Below are positions 46,951-56,192 of a stretch of 64,000 bases of DNA, piece by piece. The position numbers and the translations under genes are program-made. The stretch is from Hyphomicrobiales bacterium. GTDB lineage: Bacteria > Pseudomonadota > Alphaproteobacteria > Rhizobiales > Rhizobiaceae. The DNA lies in contig UBZP01000022.1 of NCBI GenBank assembly GCA_900469965.1, positions 1 through 64,000 on the forward strand, read 5' to 3'. Numbering within the stretch: the stretch's first letter is position 1; the number at the start of each line of letters is the position of its first letter. The notes under the pieces were generated by a model that did no database searches, was not told the origin of the DNA, and saw only the letters and a program-made list of their open reading frames with translations.

Positions 46951-48474
46951 CTATTCGATATCGAAGGAAACGCCCTGGGCCAGCGGCAGGGCCTTCGAAT
47001 AGTTCACCGTGTTGGTGGCGCGGCGCATGTAGGCCTTCCAGGCGTCGGAGCCGGATTCGCGGCCGCCGCCGGTCTCCTTCTCGCCGCCGAACGCGCCGCC
47101 GATCTCCGCACCCGAGGTGCCGATGTTGACGTTGGCGATGCCGCAGTCGGAGCCGTCGGCGGCGACGAAGCGCTCGGCCTCCTGCATGTTCAGGGTGAAG
47201 ATCGACGACGACAGGCCGGCGGCGACGGCATTGTGCTCGGCGAGCGCCTTGTCGAAGTCGGAATACTTCATGACGTAGAGGATCGGCGCGAAGGTCTCCT
47301 CGAGCACGGGGCCGGCCTGCTTCGGCATTTCGACGATCGCCGGCTTGACGTAGTAGGCGGTGTCCTTGCCGGCCTCGGCGACGCGGGTGCCGCCGGTGAC
47401 CTTGCCGCCCTCGGCTCTTGCGGCCTCCAGCGCCTTCTGCATGTTGTCGAAGGCCTGCCGGTCGACCAGCGGGCCGACGAGGGCGGAGGTTTCCAGCGGG
47501 TTGCCGACGGAGACGCTTTCATAGGCCTTCTTCAGGCGCGGCACGAGCTGGTCGTAGACGCTGTCGTGCACGAACAGGCGGCGCAGCGTCGTGCAGCGCT
47601 GGCCGGCGGTGCCCATGGCGCCGAAGGCGATGGCGCGCAGCGCCATGTCGAGGTCGGCCGACGGGCAGACGATGCCGGCATTGTTGCCGCCGAGCTCGAG
47701 GATCGAGCGGGCGAAACGTTTGGCGAGCCGCGGGCCGACTTCCTTGCCCATGCGGGTGGAGCCGGTCGCCGAGACGAGCGCGACCTTCGGGTTGTCGACG
47801 AGCGCTTCGCCGACCGTGCGGTCGCCGATCAGCACCTGCGAGAGGTTCTTCGGCGCGTCGCCGAAGCGGGCGATGGCGCGCTCGAGGATCGCCTGGCTGG
47901 CAAGTGCCGTCAGCGGGGTCTTCTCGGACGGCTTCCAGACGACCGGATTGCCGCAGACGAGCGCGAGCGCCGCGTTCCAGGACCAGACGGCGACGGGGAA
48001 GTTGAAGGCGGAGATGATGCCGACGACGCCGAGCGGATGCCAGGTCTCCATCATGCGATGGCCGGGGCGTTCGGTGGCGATCGTCAGGCCGTAGAGCTGG
48101 CGGGAGAGGCCGACGGCGAAATCGCAGATGTCGATCATCTCCTGCACCTCGCCGAGACCCTCCGAGGTGATCTTGCCGGCCTCGATCGAGACGAGGCGGC
48201 CGAGATCGGCCTTGGCGGCGCGCAGTTCCTCGCCGAGAAGGCGGACGAGCTCGCCGCGCTTCGGCGCCGGCACCAGCCGCCAGGCCTTGAAGGCCTCGTG
48301 GGCGGCGTCGATGACCTTGCCCGCATCGGCGGGCGAATGGATCTTCAGCCTGGCGATCTCCTCGCCGGAAACCGGGCTGAAGGAGGCCATGTCGCCGTTC
48401 TGCCAGGCGGAGGCCGGTACGCCGAGCTTGTCGAGAAGCTTTGCGGTTTCCTGTTTCACATCGACCTTGGTCAT
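46951..48474 (-). CDS. amaB: Aldehyde dehydrogenase, antiquitin (ALDH7) type, probable 2-aminoadipate semialdehyde dehydrogenase
   Basis: 507 residues from ATG 48474 (GGAG upstream; an in-frame ATG five codons earlier exists). ALDH motifs: ISAFNFPVAVWSWNAALAL, ELGGNNAGIV (general-base Glu), GQRCTTLRRLFVHD (nucleophilic Cys) and GGAFGGEKETGGGRESGSD. The last two segments are distinctive of ALDH7/AmaB enzymes, which oxidise aminoadipate semialdehyde to 2-aminoadipate in lysine and pipecolate breakdown. Located between D-2-hydroxyglutarate dehydrogenase and aminotransferase genes, it fits that pathway exactly. Confidence 0.9.
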   Translation of the reverse strand: MTKVDVKQETAKLLDKLGVPASAWQNGDMASFSPVSGEEIARLKIHSPADAGKVIDAAHEAFKAWRLVPAPKRGELVRLLGEELRAAKADLGRLVSIEAGKITSEGLGEVQEMIDICDFAVGLSRQLYGLTIATERPGHRMMETWHPLGVVGIISAFNFPVAVWSWNAALALVCGNPVVWKPSEKTPLTALASQAILERAIARFGDAPKNLSQVLIGDRTVGEALVDNPKVALVSATGSTRMGKEVGPRLAKRFARSILELGGNNAGIVCPSADLDMALRAIAFGAMGTAGQRCTTLRRLFVHDSVYDQLVPRLKKAYESVSVGNPLETSALVGPLVDRQAFDNMQKALEAARAEGGKVTGGTRVAEAGKDTAYYVKPAIVEMPKQAGPVLEETFAPILYVMKYSDFDKALAEHNAVAAGLSSSIFTLNMQEAERFVAADGSDCGIANVNIGTSGAEIGGAFGGEKETGGGRESGSDAWKAYMRRATNTVNYSKALPLAQGVSFDIE

Positions 48475-48530
48475 CGTCCTGTTCTCCATCGTGACTGTGT
48501 TTCGCAAGGCGGCATGACGCCGCCGATCTT

Positions 48531-49949
48531 TCAGAAGGTTACGCTGCCGAGCGGGCCGGGCGAGGTGATCGCCTTCAGCCCCGCAGCCAGGCGGCGGATC
48601 TCGTCCGGCGTGTGCCGGTCGTAGAAGACCTGGTTCTTGCGGCCGATCGCGTGCTCGGCGCTGTAGCTGCCGCCGAAGTCCTCGACCGCGATCTGGAACA
48701 CCCACGCGCGCAGGGCCCCCTCGAAGCCGGCATCGGCAAGGCGCGGGTCGTCGGCGGGGACGACGAGATTGAAATGCACGCCGCCGTCGCCGATATGGCC
48801 GAAGTCGCAGATCGTGACATTCTCGAACCGCCTCGGCATCTCGGCCTTCATATGGTCGAGGAAGCGCATGATATCACCCCGGCGGAAGGAAAGATCGAAG
48901 GCGATCAGCCGGCCGCTGTGCTTGACCCCTTCCGACAGGCCGTGGCGCAGCGCCCACATCTCGTGCGGCGGGCCGATGAAGGCGTCGGCGAGCGGCGTGT
49001 CCTCGCGCTCCCACAGGCCGGCCAGGACCTCCTCCAGCACGGCGTCCAGCGGCTGTTCGCCGTCGCGCGGCGGCGAGGTGCGACAGATCTCCGCCAGGAT
49101 GACGAAGTCCGGGACGTGGCCGCCCTGGAAGGGATTGCGCAGCGCCGGCACGTGGGCGAGCGCGGCGGACACGGCGTTCCTCGACATGCCCTCGAAAGCC
49201 GACAGGTAGCTGCCGAGCGCCTCTTCCATGGCGACCAGGAGATCCGGCACGCGGTCCGGCGAGGACGGGACGAGGAAGGCGGTCGCGGTCTGGCGCGGCA
49301 GCGGCTCCAGGTTCAGCACGCATTCGGTGACGATGCCGAAGGCGCCGGAGGTGCCGATGAAGAGCTGCTTCCAGTCGACGCCGGTGTTGTTCTTGCGCAG
49401 ACCGGAACCGAGCTCGAGCACGGTGCCGGCCTCGTCGGCGAGAACGACCGTCAGCCCCAGCGTGTTGCGGCGAACGTCGCCGTAGCGCAGGAAGCGCGAG
49501 CCGCCGGTGTTCGTCGCGATCATGCCGCCGAGGCGGGGATCGGCGCCGAGGTCGATCGGGAAGAACAGGCCTGCCTGCTCGAGCCGCTGGTTGACGTCCG
49601 ACAGGCGAAGGCCGGCGCCGGCCGTGACCGTCCGGTTCACCCGGTCGAGGTCGAAGACGGCGGTCAGGCGATCGAGGCTGAGGATGCCCTGGCTGCCGGA
49701 GGCGTCGGGCGTCGAGCCGGAGACGAGGCCGGTATTGCCGGATTGCGGCACCAGCGCGATGCCGTTCCTGACGCAGTAGGCAACGGTGGCGGAGGCCTCC
49801 TGCGTCGAGGCGGGGCGGGCGACGAAGGCGGCACGGCCCTTGTCGTAGCGCGCGCCGGTCTCGTAAGACGCCATGTCGGCGGGCGCGGTCAGAAGACCCT
49901 TTCCGCCGAGAAGCTGCCCTAGCGCTTCGATGTGCCTGCTATCGATCAT
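48531..49949 (-). CDS. FAD-binding oxidase, probable D-2-hydroxyglutarate dehydrogenase
   Basis: 472 residues from ATG 49949. FAD_binding_4 (PCMH) domain: VPQSGNTGLVSGSTPDASG, DLGADPRLGGMIATNTGGSR and YGDVRRNTLGL; the C-terminal FAD-oxidase domain has FGHIGDGGVHFNLVVP and the conserved EHAIGRKN. D-lactate and D-2-hydroxyglutarate dehydrogenases share this architecture. The start lies 10 nt after an HglS-type gene whose product is D-2-hydroxyglutarate, which decides the assignment: oxidation to 2-oxoglutarate with electrons to an acceptor such as ETF. Confidence 0.88.
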   Translation of the reverse strand: MIDSRHIEALGQLLGGKGLLTAPADMASYETGARYDKGRAAFVARPASTQEASATVAYCVRNGIALVPQSGNTGLVSGSTPDASGSQGILSLDRLTAVFDLDRVNRTVTAGAGLRLSDVNQRLEQAGLFFPIDLGADPRLGGMIATNTGGSRFLRYGDVRRNTLGLTVVLADEAGTVLELGSGLRKNNTGVDWKQLFIGTSGAFGIVTECVLNLEPLPRQTATAFLVPSSPDRVPDLLVAMEEALGSYLSAFEGMSRNAVSAALAHVPALRNPFQGGHVPDFVILAEICRTSPPRDGEQPLDAVLEEVLAGLWEREDTPLADAFIGPPHEMWALRHGLSEGVKHSGRLIAFDLSFRRGDIMRFLDHMKAEMPRRFENVTICDFGHIGDGGVHFNLVVPADDPRLADAGFEGALRAWVFQIAVEDFGGSYSAEHAIGRKNQVFYDRHTPDEIRRLAAGLKAITSPGPLGSVTF

Positions 49950-49959
49950 CGGCCGACCG

Positions 49960-51369
49960 TCACTCCGCGGCGTCCGCCATGGATGCGGCGCCGAGGCACT
50001 CTTCCATAGAGGCCTTTTCGATGCCCGCATAGTGGGCGAATTCGTCGAGGACGGCCACACCGAGGTCGCGCTCGAACATCACCTGGTTGGGGCTGGCTGC
50101 GAATTCCTGCGTCGCCTCGTCGCCGAGGTTCGACTGGAAGATGCCGGCGGCGGAGACGGGCAGGAAGTCCTCGTAGACGATCGGGTCGAACTGGACGTGG
50201 CCTGCGGCGATCAGGGCCTCGATGTCCTCGCCGAGGTTCCGGCCGGAGGCCCTTGCAGCGCGCCCCTTGTCCGTCAGCGAATAGGCGAAATAGCCGAGGC
50301 CCTCCTTGCGGATCGCGTTCCAGTCGTCGGGGAAGGCCTGGAAGACCTTGGCGAGCGCGGCTTCGTATGCGGCGGCGTTGGAGCCGTCGGCGGCGGGCCG
50401 GGCGATGGCGCGCGTGTCGTTCAGGAGCCGGTCATAGAGGGCGCGGCCCTTCGGTGTCAGGGCGATGCCGCGCTGCTCGATCTCGCCGAAGCGGGCGGTG
50501 TGCGAGCCGGCCTTCCACGTGCCGTCTTCGCCGATGAAGGACACCGGCTCTTCCAGCGCCTTGAACGAGGTCTGGCGCAGGAGGATCGGGCAGTTGCGGG
50601 TCGGCGGGCCCTCGACGACGGCCTTGGGCGCGATGCCCTCTGCCGGCATCAGCGCCTGGACCCTGTCGATGTCGAGCGTGCGCGGCGTCAGGTGGTTGAT
50701 GTGCGGCCCCCTGAAGGAGACGACGTCGGCGATCAGCCGGTGCGCGTCGTGCAGGCGCCGGTACATGTCGGCGCTGACGATCGCCTTGTCGTGCCAGCGG
50801 AAGGTCTCCAGCACCTCATGGACGAAGGCCTTCGCGTCGGCAGCGTCGAGACCCCCGTCCCGTTCGGCCTTGCCGACCAGTTCGATGGCGTGATCGGTGA
50901 AGATTTTCCGGGCAGCCAGGACCTTTGCGGCTTCGTCACGCAGCGTCTCGTCGGCGATCAGGTCCAGGCGGAGCAGCGAGGTGAAGACGCGGAAGGGATT
51001 GCGCTTCAGCGCCGCGTCGCCGACCGGCCGGAAGGCGGTGGAGTGGACCGGGACGCCGGCGGTCGACAGGTCGTAGTAGCCGACGGGGTACATGCCCATG
51101 ATCGCGAAGACGCGGCGCATCATCGACAGCTCGTCCGGCGTGCCGAGGCGGATCGCGCCGTGGCGCTCCTCGGAGATGCGCTCCAGCGAATCGGTGGCCT
51201 CGAGGCGGCCCTTGAGGTGCGGGTCGGCTGCGAGCGTCTCGTCGTTGACGCGGGCGACGAGTGCCATCAGCGTGCCATAGGCCGGCACCTCGTCGCGATA
51301 CATGGCCGACATGGCGGCGGAGAACTCCGAGCGGATCGCGGCGGTGGAAACGTAGGTTCTTTCTTTCAT
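49960..51369 (-). CDS. hglS: 2-oxoadipate dioxygenase/decarboxylase, HglS/YdcJ-like (DUF1338)
   Basis: 469 residues from ATG 51369. DUF1338 features: RHGAIRLGTPDELSMMRRVFA (with the His and Arg of the active site), PVHSTAFRPV, SFRGPHINHLTPRTLDID (metal His) and TSFKALEEPVSF (metal Glu). In Pseudomonas putida this family (PP_5260, HglS) converts 2-oxoadipate to D-2-hydroxyglutarate in an Fe(II)- and O2-dependent reaction. It is the first gene of the minus-strand set hglS, D-2-hydroxyglutarate dehydrogenase, amaB, aminotransferase. A divergent LysR gene lies 171 nt away. Confidence 0.9.
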   Translation of the reverse strand: MKERTYVSTAAIRSEFSAAMSAMYRDEVPAYGTLMALVARVNDETLAADPHLKGRLEATDSLERISEERHGAIRLGTPDELSMMRRVFAIMGMYPVGYYDLSTAGVPVHSTAFRPVGDAALKRNPFRVFTSLLRLDLIADETLRDEAAKVLAARKIFTDHAIELVGKAERDGGLDAADAKAFVHEVLETFRWHDKAIVSADMYRRLHDAHRLIADVVSFRGPHINHLTPRTLDIDRVQALMPAEGIAPKAVVEGPPTRNCPILLRQTSFKALEEPVSFIGEDGTWKAGSHTARFGEIEQRGIALTPKGRALYDRLLNDTRAIARPAADGSNAAAYEAALAKVFQAFPDDWNAIRKEGLGYFAYSLTDKGRAARASGRNLGEDIEALIAAGHVQFDPIVYEDFLPVSAAGIFQSNLGDEATQEFAASPNQVMFERDLGVAVLDEFAHYAGIEKASMEECLGAASMADAAE

Positions 51370-51540
51370 GGCGGCCCGTCCCGGCTCAGTTTCGGGCAAT
51401 CCCGGGCGGAAAAGCGCTTTCCACTCTTCCCGGATTTGCTCTACAAGGGGCAAGCGCCCCGATCATTCTCAAAACGGATCATAGTGGATCGGAATGCCGA
51501 TTGATCGCGCATGTTCTGAACAGGTTGATGCGAGAGCCGA

Positions 51541-52434
51541 ATGAAGTTGAGCCGCAGGCTGATCCCCGACGTGACCACGCTGCAGGCGTTCGAATGCGCT
51601 GCGCGTCATGGCAGCTTCACCCAGGCCGCCAATGAGCTGAGCCTCACCCAGAGCGCGGTCAGCCGCCAGATCAAGGACCTGGAGGAACAGCTCGGCGTGC
51701 TGCTTTTCGAGCGCGTGCGCCAGCGCGTCGTGCTGTCGGAAGACGGCCGCCGCTTCCTGCCGGAGGTACGCAAGCTCCTGCACCAGACCGAGGAGACGAT
51801 GCTGCGCGCCATGTCGGCGGCGCGCTCCGACCACAGCCTGACGATCGCGACGCTGCCGACCTTCGGCAGCCGCTGGCTGACGCCCCGCCTTCCCGCCTTC
51901 CTGGCGCAGTATCCCGGCACGGTCATCAACGTCGCCTCGCGCTCCGCACCCTTCGACTTCGAAGAGGAGAGCTTCGATCTCGCCATCCACTACGGCCAGC
52001 CGGTCTGGGCGCGGGCCAGCTGCTCCTATCTCTGCAGCGAGGTGATCCTGCCGGCGGCGAGCCCGGAGCTGATGGAGCGATGGCGGCCGGAGGAGCCGAA
52101 GGACCTGGAGCGGGCGCCGCTGATGCACCTGGCGACCCGGCCGAAGCTCTGGGCGCAATGGTTCGAGATGAACGGCGGAGCGACGGAAACGGCCTATCGC
52201 GGCCACCGCTTCGACCAGTTCTCGATGGTCATCGAGGCGGCGGTGGCCGGGCTCGGCTTCGCGCTCCTGCCGCGCTACCTGATCGAGCAGGAACTGGCGA
52301 GCGGGCGTCTGGCCGTCGTGTTCGACCGGCCGATGCAGACCGACAACAGCTATTATCTCGTCGTGCCGGAGGGGAAGCTGGAAAACTCGCTGAGCCAGGC
52401 CTTCCGGGCGTGGATCGGCACCGAGGTCGGCTGA
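51541..52434 (+). CDS. LysR-family regulator (GcvA/AmpR-like)
   Basis: 297 residues. N-terminal winged helix with VTTLQAFECAARHGSFTQAANELSLTQSAVSRQIK, then a periplasmic-binding-protein-like effector domain (TLPTFGSRWLTPRLPAFL; FDLAIHYGQPVW; VAGLGFALLPRYL). The opening pattern is that of the GcvA/AmpR branch. It is divergent from hglS and precedes the pipecolate-oxidase-like gene, so it is the best candidate regulator of the lysine/pipecolate genes on both sides. Confidence 0.93.
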   Translation: MKLSRRLIPDVTTLQAFECAARHGSFTQAANELSLTQSAVSRQIKDLEEQLGVLLFERVRQRVVLSEDGRRFLPEVRKLLHQTEETMLRAMSAARSDHSLTIATLPTFGSRWLTPRLPAFLAQYPGTVINVASRSAPFDFEEESFDLAIHYGQPVWARASCSYLCSEVILPAASPELMERWRPEEPKDLERAPLMHLATRPKLWAQWFEMNGGATETAYRGHRFDQFSMVIEAAVAGLGFALLPRYLIEQELASGRLAVVFDRPMQTDNSYYLVVPEGKLENSLSQAFRAWIGTEVG

Positions 52435-52560
52435 GGCGGCGGCCGGCTCATTCGCGTCCAGAATGACCCGGTGCCGAAACGGCATTTTCCTCCTTGCGGG
52501 CAATGGCGGATTGTGGCGCCATCCGAAAATCCTTTCGAAGCAGGTTGAAGCAGAAACCCG

Positions 52561-53844
52561 ATGCAGAACGATCCCCGCTCCCACGGCCTCTGGGAACTGA
52601 CCGCCCCGCCGGCGCCGAAAACGCAGACCCTGTCCGGCCCGATGGAGGCCGACGTGGTGGTCGTCGGCGGCGGGTTCACCGGCTTTTCCGCAGCACTCCA
52701 TCTCGCCGAGCGCGGCACGAAGGTGGTGCTGCTGGAGGGTCGCGAGATCGGCTTCGGCGGCTCGGGACGCAATGTCGGCCTCGTCAATGCCGGCATGTGG
52801 ACGATGCCGGACGAGCTTCCGGGCGTGCTGGGACAGCTCTACGGCGACCGCCTGCTCGACCTGCTCGGCAATGCGCCGAAGCTCGTCTTCGAGCTGGTGC
52901 AGAAACACGCGATCGACTGCGAGATCAATCCGGCAGGCACGCTGCACTGCGCGATCGGCCGGTCCGGGCTGGAGGAGCTCGAGGCGCGCGCGGAACAATG
53001 GAGCCGCCGCGGCGCGCCGGTGACGCTGCTCGACGCGGCGGAAACCGCGCGGCGAGTGGGCACCGACGCCTATGCCGGTTCCCTGCTCGACATGCGCGCC
53101 GGCACGATCCAGCCGCTCGCCTATGTCCGCGGGCTGGCGAAGGCGGCGATCGCGGCGGGCGTCCAGGTGTTCACGGCAAGCCCCGTGACGGGGGCGGAGC
53201 GGTCCGGCAGCCGCTGGACGGTGAAGACCGAGCGCGGTTCGGTCTCGGCCGATTGGGTGGTGGTGGCGACGAACGCCTATACCGTCGCCCCCTGGGCCGA
53301 GGTGCGGGCCGAACTCGTCCACCTGCCCTATTTCAACTTCGCCACGACGCCGTTGTCGCCGGCGCTGCAGAAGAAGATCCTGCCGGGACGGGAAGGCGCC
53401 TGGGATACGGCCGAGATTCTCTCCTCCTTCCGCTACGACAAGCTCGGGCGGCTCGTCTTCGGCAGCGTCGGGGCCCTGCGGGGGACGGGAACGGCGATCC
53501 ACAAGGCCTGGGCGCGGCGGGCGCTGAAGAAGCTCTTCCCGGAAATCGGGGAGATCGCGTTCGAAGCGGAGTGGTACGGCAAGATCGGCATGACGGCGGA
53601 CAACCTGCCGCGGTTCCACCGGCTGGCGCCGAACGTCATCGGCTTTTCCGGCTACAACGGCCGCGGCATCGCGCCGGGCACCGTGTTCGGCAAGGTGCTG
53701 GCCCGGCATATCGCCGGCGAACTCACCGAGGGCGACCTGCCGCTGCCGGTCACCGACCCCATGGCGCAATCCTTCCGGCCGATCCGCGAGGGCTACTACG
53801 AGGTCGGCGCCCAGCTGGCGCATCTGGTGCAGGCGCGGATCTGA
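52561..53844 (+). CDS. amaA: FAD-dependent oxidoreductase, probable L-pipecolate oxidase (AmaA-like)
   Basis: 427 residues. DAO superfamily: VVVVGGGFTGFSAALHLAERG (FAD), GFGGSGRNVGLVNAGMW, and the C-terminal GFSGYNGRGIAPGTVFGKVLA. It resembles PuuB/OrdL proteins and the AmaA pipecolate oxidases. Neighbouring genes encode an AmaB-like dehydrogenase and HglS, which favours oxidation of L-pipecolate to piperideine-6-carboxylate. The sequence alone does not exclude other secondary amines. It follows the LysR gene by 126 nt and ends in a hairpin. Confidence 0.8.
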   Translation: MQNDPRSHGLWELTAPPAPKTQTLSGPMEADVVVVGGGFTGFSAALHLAERGTKVVLLEGREIGFGGSGRNVGLVNAGMWTMPDELPGVLGQLYGDRLLDLLGNAPKLVFELVQKHAIDCEINPAGTLHCAIGRSGLEELEARAEQWSRRGAPVTLLDAAETARRVGTDAYAGSLLDMRAGTIQPLAYVRGLAKAAIAAGVQVFTASPVTGAERSGSRWTVKTERGSVSADWVVVATNAYTVAPWAEVRAELVHLPYFNFATTPLSPALQKKILPGREGAWDTAEILSSFRYDKLGRLVFGSVGALRGTGTAIHKAWARRALKKLFPEIGEIAFEAEWYGKIGMTADNLPRFHRLAPNVIGFSGYNGRGIAPGTVFGKVLARHIAGELTEGDLPLPVTDPMAQSFRPIREGYYEVGAQLAHLVQARI

Positions 53845-53873
53845 GCTACAACGACCGGAACGGACGCAAAGCA

Positions 53874-53895
53874 CCCGCCATCCGAGGATGGCGGG
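53874..53895. terminator. Bidirectional hairpin between amaA-like and MFS genes
   Basis: 9-bp perfect stem CCCGCCATC/GATGGCGGG with a CGAG tetraloop, 29 nt after the oxidase stop and 9 nt before the end of the convergent transporter gene; GTGTTT follows on the plus strand. Confidence 0.7.
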
Positions 53896-53904
53896 GCGTG
53901 TTTC

Positions 53905-55113
53905 CTATCGCACGAGCCGGCTGGACGGCAGGCGGGGCAGGAAGACGGTGAGGATGCCCAGCAGCGGCATGTAGGAGCAGACCTGATAGACGAAATCGAT
54001 GCCGTGCGTGTCGGCGAACACGCCGAGTGCCGCCGCCCCCAATCCGCCCGCGCCGAAGGCGAAGCCGAAGAAGACGCCGGCGATCAGGCCGACGCGGCCG
54101 GGCACGAGCTCCTGCGCGAAGACGACGATGGCGGAAAAGGCCGAGGAGAAGATCAGCCCGATCATCACGCTCAGGACGCCCGTCCAGAACAGGTTCGCAT
54201 AGGGCAGAAGCAGGGCGAAGGGGATGACGCCGAGGATCGAGAACCAGATGACGAAGCGGGCGCCGAAGCGGTCGCCGATCGGGCCGCCGAGGAAGACGCC
54301 GGCGGCGGATGCGCCGAGGAAGAGGAACAGCATCAGCTGCGCTTCCTGCACCGAAAGTCCGAAGCGCCCGATCGTGTAGAAGGTGAAGTAGCTGCCGATC
54401 GACGACAGGTAGACGTTCTTCGTCGTCGTCAGGAGCACCAGCACCGCGAGCGCCCAGGCGACGCGGCCGCCCGGCAGCGGCAGGTCACGGCTGACGGCGG
54501 GGCGGCTCGCCATGCGCAGGCGTTCCTCGGCGTACCAGCGGCCGACCCAGGTCAGGATGACCATTCCGAGCATGGCGGCGACGGAGAACCAGGCGACGCT
54601 CGTCTGGCCGAAGGGCAGGACGATGAAGGCCGCGAGCAGCGGTCCGATCGCCGTCCCGGCATTGCCACCGACCTGGAACATCGACTGTGCCAGGCCGTGG
54701 CGGCCGCCGGAGGCCGCGCGGGCGATGCGCGAGGATTCCGGATGGAACACCGCCGAGCCGAAGCCGATCAGGCAGGCGCCGAGGACCAGCACCGGGAAGG
54801 AATGGGCATAGGCGAGGAAGAAGAGGCCGAAGAAGGTGCTGCCCATTCCGAGCGGCAGCGAGAACGGCATCGGCCAGCGATCCGTCACCAGGCCGACGAC
54901 CGGCTGCAGCAGCGAGGCGGTGACCTGGAAGGCCATGGTCAGAAGGCCGATCTGGACGAAGTCCAGGGCATAGTTGTCCTTCAGGAGCGGATAGAGCGAC
55001 GTCAGCAGCGACTGCATGATGTCGTTCAGCATGTGGCAGACGCTGACCGCGACGATGATGGAAAAACTGGTCTGCGCGGCGCGCGCCGGCGCGGTGGGGA
55101 CTGCCGTCGACAT
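53905..55113 (-). CDS. MFS exporter, fosmidomycin-resistance (Fsr) family
   Basis: 402 residues from ATG 55113, with about 12 hydrophobic segments. The opening VSVCHMLNDIMQSLLTSLYPLL and the GFGSAVFHPESSRIARAASG segment are hallmarks of Fsr-type drug exporters. SLYPLLKDNYALDFVQIGLLT continues the first transmembrane pair, and GGPIGDRFGARFVIW is the central MFS loop. Likely exports a toxic small molecule by proton antiport. A divergent AraC-type gene shares its 121-nt promoter region. The substrate is unknown. Confidence 0.9.
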   Translation of the reverse strand: MSTAVPTAPARAAQTSFSIIVAVSVCHMLNDIMQSLLTSLYPLLKDNYALDFVQIGLLTMAFQVTASLLQPVVGLVTDRWPMPFSLPLGMGSTFFGLFFLAYAHSFPVLVLGACLIGFGSAVFHPESSRIARAASGGRHGLAQSMFQVGGNAGTAIGPLLAAFIVLPFGQTSVAWFSVAAMLGMVILTWVGRWYAEERLRMASRPAVSRDLPLPGGRVAWALAVLVLLTTTKNVYLSSIGSYFTFYTIGRFGLSVQEAQLMLFLFLGASAAGVFLGGPIGDRFGARFVIWFSILGVIPFALLLPYANLFWTGVLSVMIGLIFSSAFSAIVVFAQELVPGRVGLIAGVFFGFAFGAGGLGAAALGVFADTHGIDFVYQVCSYMPLLGILTVFLPRLPSSRLVR

Positions 55114-55234
55114 ACGACCTCGATCGATTCTGGTGTTGACTGGATTGTCTTGTGTTTCCTCAAGCGTCCCATAGCGCGGTTGCGTTCTGCCTGCTTTCGT
55201 GCTGTGGTCCATTAATTTCGCAAGTAGGCCAAAC

Positions 55235-56059
55235 ATGCAGAAGCTCGACCCCGCCATTCTCTCCGTGCTGGACGAGGCGCACGTCCGCAATCTCCTGTCG
55301 ATGGAGCAGTCCAATGCGGACGTGCTGGTGCACAGCAGCGAGGTTCCGAGCGGCTATGTCGTTCCCGTGCACAGCCATCGGCGCACCCAGGTGCTTTGCG
55401 TCTTCGCCGGCGTCGTAGTGGTCTCGACCGAGCGCGGGCGGTGGATGATCCCGCCGGGGCATGCGCTGCTGATCCCGCGCGGGCTCGAGCATTCGGTGGA
55501 GATGTACAGCGACGTCAGCATGCGCTCGATCTATGTCCTCTCGCCTGTCGGCCGGGCCGCGGCCGCCGCACCGACGGTGCTGGAGGTTTCCGCGCTCGCC
55601 CACCATCTTTTGGCCGAGGCGATCCGGCTGAAGGGTCAGGAGGACGACGGCCGCCGGGAGGATCTGGTGATGGCGCTGCTCGTCGACGAGATCGGCCGGC
55701 TGCCGGAGCAGCCGCTCGGCCTGCCGTTCCCGGCCAGCGGCCGGCTGACCGCGCTCTGCCGCGAATTTCTCGACCGTCCCATTCCCGGCGCCAAGATCGA
55801 CGACTGGGCGGGGCGGCTGAACATGAGCCGCCGCTCGTTCACCCGCCTGTTTCGCGAGGAGACCGGGGTCAGTTTCGCCACATGGCGGCAACAGGCCTGC
55901 ATCTTCGCCTGCATGCCGCGGCTTGCGCGCGGCGAGCCGGTGACGACGGTCGCGCTCGATGCCGGCTATGAGAGCGTCCCGGCCTTCATCACCATGTTCA
56001 AGCGCATGCTCGGCGCCTCGCCGCGCAGCTATTTCACCGCCCGCCAGGCGGCCGCCTGA
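55235..56059 (+). CDS. AraC-family regulator with cupin sensor domain
   Basis: 274 residues from ATG 55235; a longer in-frame reading from 55199 exists but would run further into the promoter region. N-terminal cupin (VVPVHSHRRTQVLCVFAGVV; MIPPGHALLIPRGLEHSVEM) with the typical His residues, then the AraC helix-turn-helix pair (GRLNMSRRSFTRLFREETG; VTTVALDAGYESVPAFITMFKRMLG). Divergent from the Fsr-like exporter, it probably controls that pump in response to its substrate. Confidence 0.92.
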   Translation: MQKLDPAILSVLDEAHVRNLLSMEQSNADVLVHSSEVPSGYVVPVHSHRRTQVLCVFAGVVVVSTERGRWMIPPGHALLIPRGLEHSVEMYSDVSMRSIYVLSPVGRAAAAAPTVLEVSALAHHLLAEAIRLKGQEDDGRREDLVMALLVDEIGRLPEQPLGLPFPASGRLTALCREFLDRPIPGAKIDDWAGRLNMSRRSFTRLFREETGVSFATWRQQACIFACMPRLARGEPVTTVALDAGYESVPAFITMFKRMLGASPRSYFTARQAAA

Positions 56060-56192
56060 GGCGATGCGTCTCAAAAAGACCGGCAGACGCCGCCCCTGGG
56101 GCACTGTTCCTCGCGACGCTTTGGGATTAGGAAGGATGGGCGGGACCCAAATCGGGACGCAACCGGGAGCGCTGGCCGCACGGGGAGTGGAC

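Noticed and set aside
45826-48624. Plus-strand open frame of over 900 codons across the aminotransferase and aldehyde dehydrogenase genes
   Set aside because: The minus strand has complete aminotransferase and ALDH motifs; the plus-strand translation has none.
56060-56192. Possible cobalamin riboswitch upstream of cobF
   Set aside because: Neither the B12 box nor the GCCACTG and GGTGC-type elements are present in this short gap.
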